A program made the translations under genes and the position numbers. This document shows, piece by piece, positions 57,846 through 64,000 of a stretch of 64,000 nucleotides of DNA. The notes below the pieces were generated by a model, which had not been told where the DNA came from, ran no database searches, and worked only from the letters and a program-made list of their open reading frames with translations. This stretch comes from Cavia porcellus. Lineage: Eukaryota > Chordata > Mammalia > Rodentia > Caviidae. How positions within the stretch are numbered: the first letter of the stretch is position 1; every line of letters starts with the position of its first letter. The stretch is taken from NCBI RefSeq assembly GCF_034190915.1, contig NW_026947484.1, forward strand, positions 185,560,982 through 185,624,981, read 5' to 3'.

Positions 57846-60800
57846 TGCTCAACTTTTCTAACCATGAAAAGAATACTTTGACATGAGTCTTATGCATCAT
57901 TCCAGCTACTACCCAAATAACGTACTAGATAAACTTTGAGAAGTAAGAAGAAATGGGAAGAAGCAAAACAATCATTTTATAGCTTCATTAGCCAGAAAAA
58001 GGGTGACTAAGACAAAGTTTGTAATACATAAAAATTGTGTGATTGCACCAAAGAAGTTAAATGAATGCTAAGGATTTTTATACTGCAGAATATTTAAATG
58101 TGCATTATCATCACAGTTCTCAAATTCTAAGCCTATTATGTATGTTTAGTTACTAAAAACGAAGTGGTTAAAAAGTTGTCAAAAATATTCTGTATTATTC
58201 CCACTAAGTTCACTTTGGTTAAAAATATTTTCCCTGTCAATTTTAGAGCAACATGAGACAGTTGTGCACTGAATTCTACAATTTTAAGCATATTCTTTTC
58301 TTTTTCTGGAATTTTAGACAATTCCTACTTGCTTGGAATTTTTAAATGATTTTAAATGTATTTGAATCAATTATGCTTTCTTTAATTAGTAGTTATTTAA
58401 TGAATTGTCAAATTTTCTTTGCCAATTATTCTAAAATCATTTGGTTGATGTATGTTCAATGAACTGTGGTATTTTTAAACTATATGTGCTCTAAGATTCA
58501 TTCAGTTTTATTCAGTTGGCATGATTTATCACTTCCTAGTTTATTCTGATTTTATGAATTAGTGCATGTTCTCAAATAGCAAGTCAAACATTACATATTG
58601 AACCATATTTTAAATTATTCTTTATATATCTTTTGCAATTAAAAGTTAAGCCACCTGTAAGGCAATTTTTGCCACTCTTGTTTTCCTGTATGGCATATTA
58701 TTATCTTCAAAATAATTGTTCAAATTATGAGAAATAGACATGAAGGAAATGGTCATTTCCACTCTTCAGATTTCATGTCGTAACACTTGGATCCATAGTG
58801 AAACATATACATAACTTTAGATTCTTTAAAGAACATAATACTGGGCATGGATTTCTCAGTGAAGGAAGAATGTTCCTTTAGCTACTAGAATCCTCTCCTT
58901 GATGGAATCACCCATGTGTAAGCTCACCATAATTCTCTCAACAGATGCACTGATAACATCCAAGGGGCAATTATAAGTTCCTTCATTAGTGAAAATTGCA
59001 GCTGAGGCTCAAATTTTAATTTTGACTCTAGAATTTGCAATAGAAAGATCTGGCAAACACCTCAGTTTAAAAATATATGCAAGAAATAAATTAAATAAAT
59101 CAACCGAAAAAGGAACTACCCAGTAATCAGCATTAGGTAAAGCATGGAATGGTAAAATAACTTTAAATCTTTGGCTAAAACGAATGAATTTAATCATTAA
59201 TCATTAAATTTAATAATTTGTTAAGGATTTAATTTATTTTTACCTCACATAAACTTTTAAAATTAAAAGCATTGCCAATAGTTACAAAAGTCATAATTGG
59301 CTAAAGAAGAAAAGCAATGAAAAATTAGCTTAAAGTGTCTCATAAAACAAATAAATAAAAAAACAAGTAAATAAATCTTAATACTACTGTAAAATTATTC
59401 ACATGTTAACATAGTAACTAAGAAAAGGTACAAGTATCCGTAGATTGATTATAGATATTTCTTAATTTTTTATTAATAAGCATGTTGTTTGACACTGTTT
59501 CTCTTTTATCGACTGCTCCTTTTGCTGCTTTTTATTTGCCCTCTTTAATATTACATTGACAGATAAAGAGATACATATATATATATAAAATATGATTCCC
59601 CTATAACAAAACTAAATTAACTGTTAGCTCGACAATATACTACTCAATTGTTTGAGTTACTGACACAGTGTAAGCTAAAAAGGAAAAACCCACCAAGGGA
59701 AGAAGCAAGTGAATTTTATTTGATCAGAGTCATAATACCTTCAGCACTTGCATAAACCTAAATGGCTAAAACAGTTTTATTTTCCCATGGAGTATGATAC
59801 CAGTGAGTTGATTAAGTTTGCTTAGCCAATGCCCACTGACAAGTAGAGAAGAAAGTGAATCACATTGGGCAAAATGAGATTTCCATGTAAGCCATTGCTT
59901 TCCAGATGTTCCATTACAAAGTTTTTAACATGATGTTATTTTCCTTTTCTGGTTTTTTCATGAAAATGGAATAAAGTACAACATTAAAGGGTTTTTGAGC
60001 AAAACTAGGGGGACTGTTTTCAAATTCTATGATGCATTTCAAGATGGTAACATCAAGGAGCATTAAAACAAAAATAGGAACCATATAAGAAAAGCAAGAG
60101 TACTTATGCGGCTAAAAGCTCATATACCTGTGAAGTAATCTGGCAGGAACATCAGGCCTAAGATGTGTACACCTCCTCTTTTTACCATTTTTCCCACTAT
60201 CAGGTCTCTGCATATGAAAAATATCATAGCTTTTTTGTTAATATATAAAATGTATTTCCTACTGCTATGTGAATAAAGAAAAATTAGAAAATTTAATGTT
60301 AAGTATAAATTGTAAGTTTTAAAGAATATAAATAAAAATATTTTCTTAATGACACAAAATACTAACTAGGAAAAATAGCACACAAGACTAGAAATATAGA
60401 TTATTCTCTCTCTTCTCCCTACTTACATTATTCCCTTACATAAACAATCTAAAAACTGAAAAACATTCCGTAAAATATTAATAGTGGTTATATCTGTTAT
60501 ACAGAATTATGCACGATTATTACTTCCTTTTGGTGGTTTTCTGGTTATTCTACTCTCCCTGCAATGAACATTTATTATTTTTACAACTAGGAGGAAACAA
60601 AACACAATAATAAAGACTTCACCTAAAACCGAGTTTCTAAACACATAGTTGGAAGCAATAAATTGTGTGAACAGTAACCAAGTAGACTAGCAGAGAAATG
60701 TCACATTCTCACTGTGTCCAATACAGCATTATGGAGAAGCAAAATTTAGTGTGGAAAGCAAAACTTCAGATCAGGTTATACAGTTTTCTTGGCTGACTTG

Positions 60801-63080
60801 TCATGCTAACTTTTTATTTTGACTACATAATTGAACTAATTAATGTCATTATTTTGACATTTAAGTTAGTAAATTTTCTACATTTAATTATTTTAAATAA
60901 TCTTATAGAAAGTATATTCTGATGTCTCAGGTTTAGAACAAAGGTTTTCCTATTATCAGAATAAAAATAACTACATCACAGGAATAGAAGATAATCAGAA
61001 AAGAAAATTCATAATTTTTAAGGATCATAAACTTGGGTCCCTCACAGAAAAGCTGAAATAAGGTCTTAGGTATAACAGTTTATTTTGGAAGCAAGAGCAG
61101 AGACCACCAGCAGAGAGTGAGCAAGAACAAGATATAGGAAAATGATAAAGCAATAACAATATCACTACTGAAAGTTTCTTCACTATGAGTAAGTAACCGG
61201 TGCTCAATTGCTCTGGGGAACAGCTCAGCTGCAGTGCAAAACTTCTCTGGAATTTTCCTACCAAAAACAAACAAACATAAAAGGTTGGGGGGGGGGCGGA
61301 ATTGAGGTAATGAACTCTTCCACTGATTGAAAGTACCCTTAGAATCATTAACTATTTTTGCATTTTTTGGCTGGCTGCATGGGAGCTCTGGATTTTAAGA
61401 GGAACAGAGCAGAATTAAGATGTGGGATGATGTCAAGGTGCACAGGAACAAGACACCAGGTCTGCAGGTCTGAATTAGGGGTGAGCTAAACTAACCTGCT
61501 ATGGGGCTCTGAAAAGATCCCAAGTGGAGAATAGAGGAAAGAAAAGTGGACTTTCAGATCTCAATGTTTGTAGTGTGACCTTATAACAGAAAAAAGAAAA
61601 CTGAAGATAAATATTAATTTCATCTGTTTGCATTCATTGATGGAGAAGAAGAGGAAGTGAGAAAATGGAAGCAAAAGCAGTGGAGCTCACAGATTTTTTT
61701 TATATGGACACCCACCAGAACTGATTTTTAGAGAATTAATATTTCTACAGTAAAACCAAAAGTAGTTACTAACCCACAAGTCTAGACACTGCAGTGGATC
61801 TAGAACTACTGTGGATAATCATACCATTTTGGTCAAGTATAGAGTTGCCTTGAAGGGAATGTTCAGTGACTTGGAGGGAGATAATGCTAGTAATAAACTG
61901 CCAAGTCCTTCAAATTGATTTCTCAGAACTCAGATCATACGTCTTCAGTTTCACTTAACATAGACCACAGTAATGCATCTTCTTACTTGTCTAACTCCTC
62001 AGAAACTAGCAGCTTACAAATAAAGTTGTGCTTTGTCTCATCCACCACTGCAGAATGTTCAATTCATTTGCTAAATGAATAGGTAAAGCGTATCCTAGGT
62101 TAATAGGTTGCTTTGTGTGAAACACATCACACAGGCATGGCTAAAATCATCTGAAATCTAAACCCGATTGTATGACTACTATGCAAGGTTTTCATGCATA
62201 GGTCAATGGTTTTTCCTCAGTCTCATTTATCAGTATCTTTATAGGTAAGGAAATGGAGAAGCTGATTCCTACTGTGCCTTCAAGTTCATGCAGTCAGTGA
62301 TCTATGTGTCCCAGCTGTTGGCTCATTAGAATTCACTAAAGGAATTCTGTTCCCAATTCTCAATCTAGATTTCAGAAAATCTTAGAAAATCCTGTAGATA
62401 ATAGTGTGTTTAAAGTTAGGAGTGTGAATGTGATAAGAGGGGAAATTAGACTATTTAAACAAGGACAGTAACAAGGAAGTTTGAAGCTTTGCTCTGTTGA
62501 AGTTTTAATTACAGTTACTTTCAGAGAATTTTCTGTCTTCATATTTCTGTTTCATTTAAATTTTGGTTTTAGAGACCTGTAGATGTACCTTAACCTGTCA
62601 ATAACAATAAAGAACACTTGTATTAGACACTACATCTTTTGCATCAGCATCTCTACCTTCTGATAAATCAATAATCAAAAATGATCTAGAAATTTTATTC
62701 ACTCTATCAACAGACTTTAATGGACTGTTGGGCATTTTGCTTATCCGGGAGCCTGAAAAACAAGCTGGAGATGTCTTAGTGAGTTAAGGAATAAAATCCA
62801 ATGCAAACACAGTACTTCTACAATTCATACAATCCTCATAAACTTGAGAACTTTATTTAGATAAACAAGAGTTTATTGTTATGCTGTTGATTCATAGAAA
62901 TCCTGAAGAAACAAAATAGTAATTGAGAAAGAAAATGAAAATCATGGAATGTATGTTTGAAGCAAAGCAAATGCAATGAAATCTGTAGTTTAATGAACAC
63001 AAATTATAGGAAGAAACAGTTTTACAACAAATACATTTTAAAATAGCAGTTATTTTAATCACATAGATTTATTACACTTC
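57846..63080. other. Unassigned AT-rich non-coding stretch
   Basis: No supported gene over about 5.2 kb. The longest frame is 107 codons (61348-61025, minus) and shows no recognised domain; it crosses a run of ten G at about 61287-61296. An (AT)n tract lies at 59574-59587. A weak MIR-like piece is possible at 62230-62310 ('aggtaaggaaatggagaagc'). No other repeat could be named. Confidence 0.4.
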
Positions 63081-64000
63081 AAGGAGTTTCATAATTTTTC
63101 TTTTTAATTTTTAATTCCAGGAAGGTCAAAGAAAATGCCAAAATGCTAAGGAACAAAGAAAGAAAATTTCTGAGAATTGGTTACCAAACACTACCATATA
63201 GCAACATGAGGAAAACAAGGAGCAAAGTAGATCCCCTGCACCCCAGAAGGATTTGAAGTAAAAGCTGAAGCCCAAGGAAAAAGCCAAGAGGCAAACCTCA
63301 AGGAAGAAAGTGAAGGCAGGCAGCACTTTTTCTGGAGCTCAGACTTACTGTGGGGAGCAATAGTTAGAAACTGCACTTACTCGGTGATGGCTAGCAGCCC
63401 AGAGGCTGGTGACCCCAGACATTCCTGAAGAGAAAAGCACAAGTGCAGCAGTGTGGGAAGTGGTCCTCCTGGAATGTCCACAAGAGAGCGTCATTGACTG
63501 GAAGCCATTTTGTAGTGTGGTCAACCAAGCCCAGGACCATGAGCAATACTGATTCCACCTAGTGGCTCCCAGACAAGCCTCTAGGGGAAACAGAGACTGC
63601 TACCTGGAACCTCTGAGAAACAGTCACATTCTAAAGGTTCTAAATGTCAGCAATAAAGCCTTTCACAATGGGTGATTTAAAAGTATCAAACCATGAATTA
63701 AGCCTAAAAGAATGAGTAGACACTTAAACAAGGTGCAGCCCCAGATTTTCAGCTTACAAAGGCAAACCAGGAACTAAAGAGGTAGAGTGATCTGAAAGCC
63801 ACCCACTTGGACTCCGTGTCAACAAAGCAAATGAAAGAGGCTGTAGAAAAAAAAATAAATAAAACCAGAAATAATTTCACAGATAACTACAGAGATGATG
63901 ATCATAATAAAAGGCGCATTTTATTATTAGAAAAGGTACAGATAAAAGATAGAAGAGCTTAAGAAAATGATGCAAACCATAAGTGCCAATATAGGAAAGA
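63081..64000. other. Less AT-rich edge segment, possible 5' part of an L1/HAL1-type element
   Basis: From about 63110 to 63830 the base composition rises in G/C, unlike the preceding 5 kb. The plus strand has a run of A/G-rich blocks followed by 'gtagaaaaaaaaataaataa' and, near 63940, a region rich in Lys/Glu codons. This could be the 5' UTR and start of an L1-like ORF1 cut by the window edge, or another LTR/ERV. Not confirmed. Confidence 0.3.

Noticed and set aside
61025..61348. 107-codon minus-strand open frame
   Set aside because: It crosses a run of ten G and shows only low-complexity hydrophobic stretches; no family match.
1..64000. Bacterial features (operons, CRISPR arrays, terminators, attachment sites)
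   Set aside because: The SINE, LINE, MaLR and MIR content shows mammalian nuclear DNA; no spaced identical repeats of CRISPR type were seen.

Overview
The window looks like AT-rich, non-genic mammalian nuclear DNA. Several repeat types point to a rodent, probably not a mouse-like one: tRNA-derived ID-type SINEs ending in A-rich tails, one B1-like (7SL-type) SINE, and many MaLR-type LTRs, over a background of old LINE-1, L2, MIR, MER5 and Tigger-type relics. A squirrel- or beaver-like rodent would fit, but that placement rests on remembered repeat families and is tentative. No host protein-coding gene, rRNA, functional tRNA, CRISPR array or operon is supported. Nearly all open frames are under 120 codons, and the longer or more convincing ones lie inside transposon relics or on the opposite strand of them.

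Layout. 1-7.5 kb: mostly unassigned, with an antisense MLT1-like LTR near 2.6 kb, a MIR at 3.8 kb, an ID SINE at 5.1 kb, a MER5-like DNA transposon at 6.2 kb and an MLT1-like LTR at 7.0-7.45 kb. 10.8-17 kb: a fresh-looking ID SINE with a perfect 13-bp target duplication, antisense LTRs at 11.3 and 13.0 kb, an L1 scrap, a three-copy tandem array of about 150-bp units at 15.35-15.74 kb, a Tigger-type relic at 16.4 kb and a long AT/AC microsatellite. 19-26 kb: L1, L2 and MIR scraps, the B1-like SINE, and a MaLR internal region joined to its 3' LTR. 26.7-29.1 kb: a HAL1 (half-L1) element with an ORF1 relic, a long 3' region and a poly(A) tail, beside a coding-looking but unrecognised minus-strand stretch. 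29.9-34 kb: an antisense L1 split by a cluster of three LTRs, followed by sense L1 pieces and an L1 3' end. 36-49 kb: a solo LTR at 35.96-36.31 kb, a possible LTR with an internal duplication of about 172 bp at 41.2-42.1 kb, an L1 with a 5' inversion at 42.3-42.9 kb, MIR and L2 relics at 45-46.5 kb and an AT-rich palindrome cluster at 47.96 kb.

The main structured object is a degenerate endogenous retrovirus at 50467-56506 on the minus strand. It has two LTRs in the same orientation, a probable 5-bp target duplication and gag, pol and env relics in the expected order, and it sits inside an older L1M element. All its reading frames are broken by stops and frameshifts. The tail of the window (63.1-64.0 kb) is less AT-rich and may be the start of a further repeat.

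I did not find a new functional system. The items most worth checking are the env-bearing provirus, the HAL1 with its adjoining unexplained coding-like stretch, the roughly 150-bp tandem array, the nested LTR cluster and the palindrome cluster. All similarity calls were made by eye and from memory of repeat families, without a database search.
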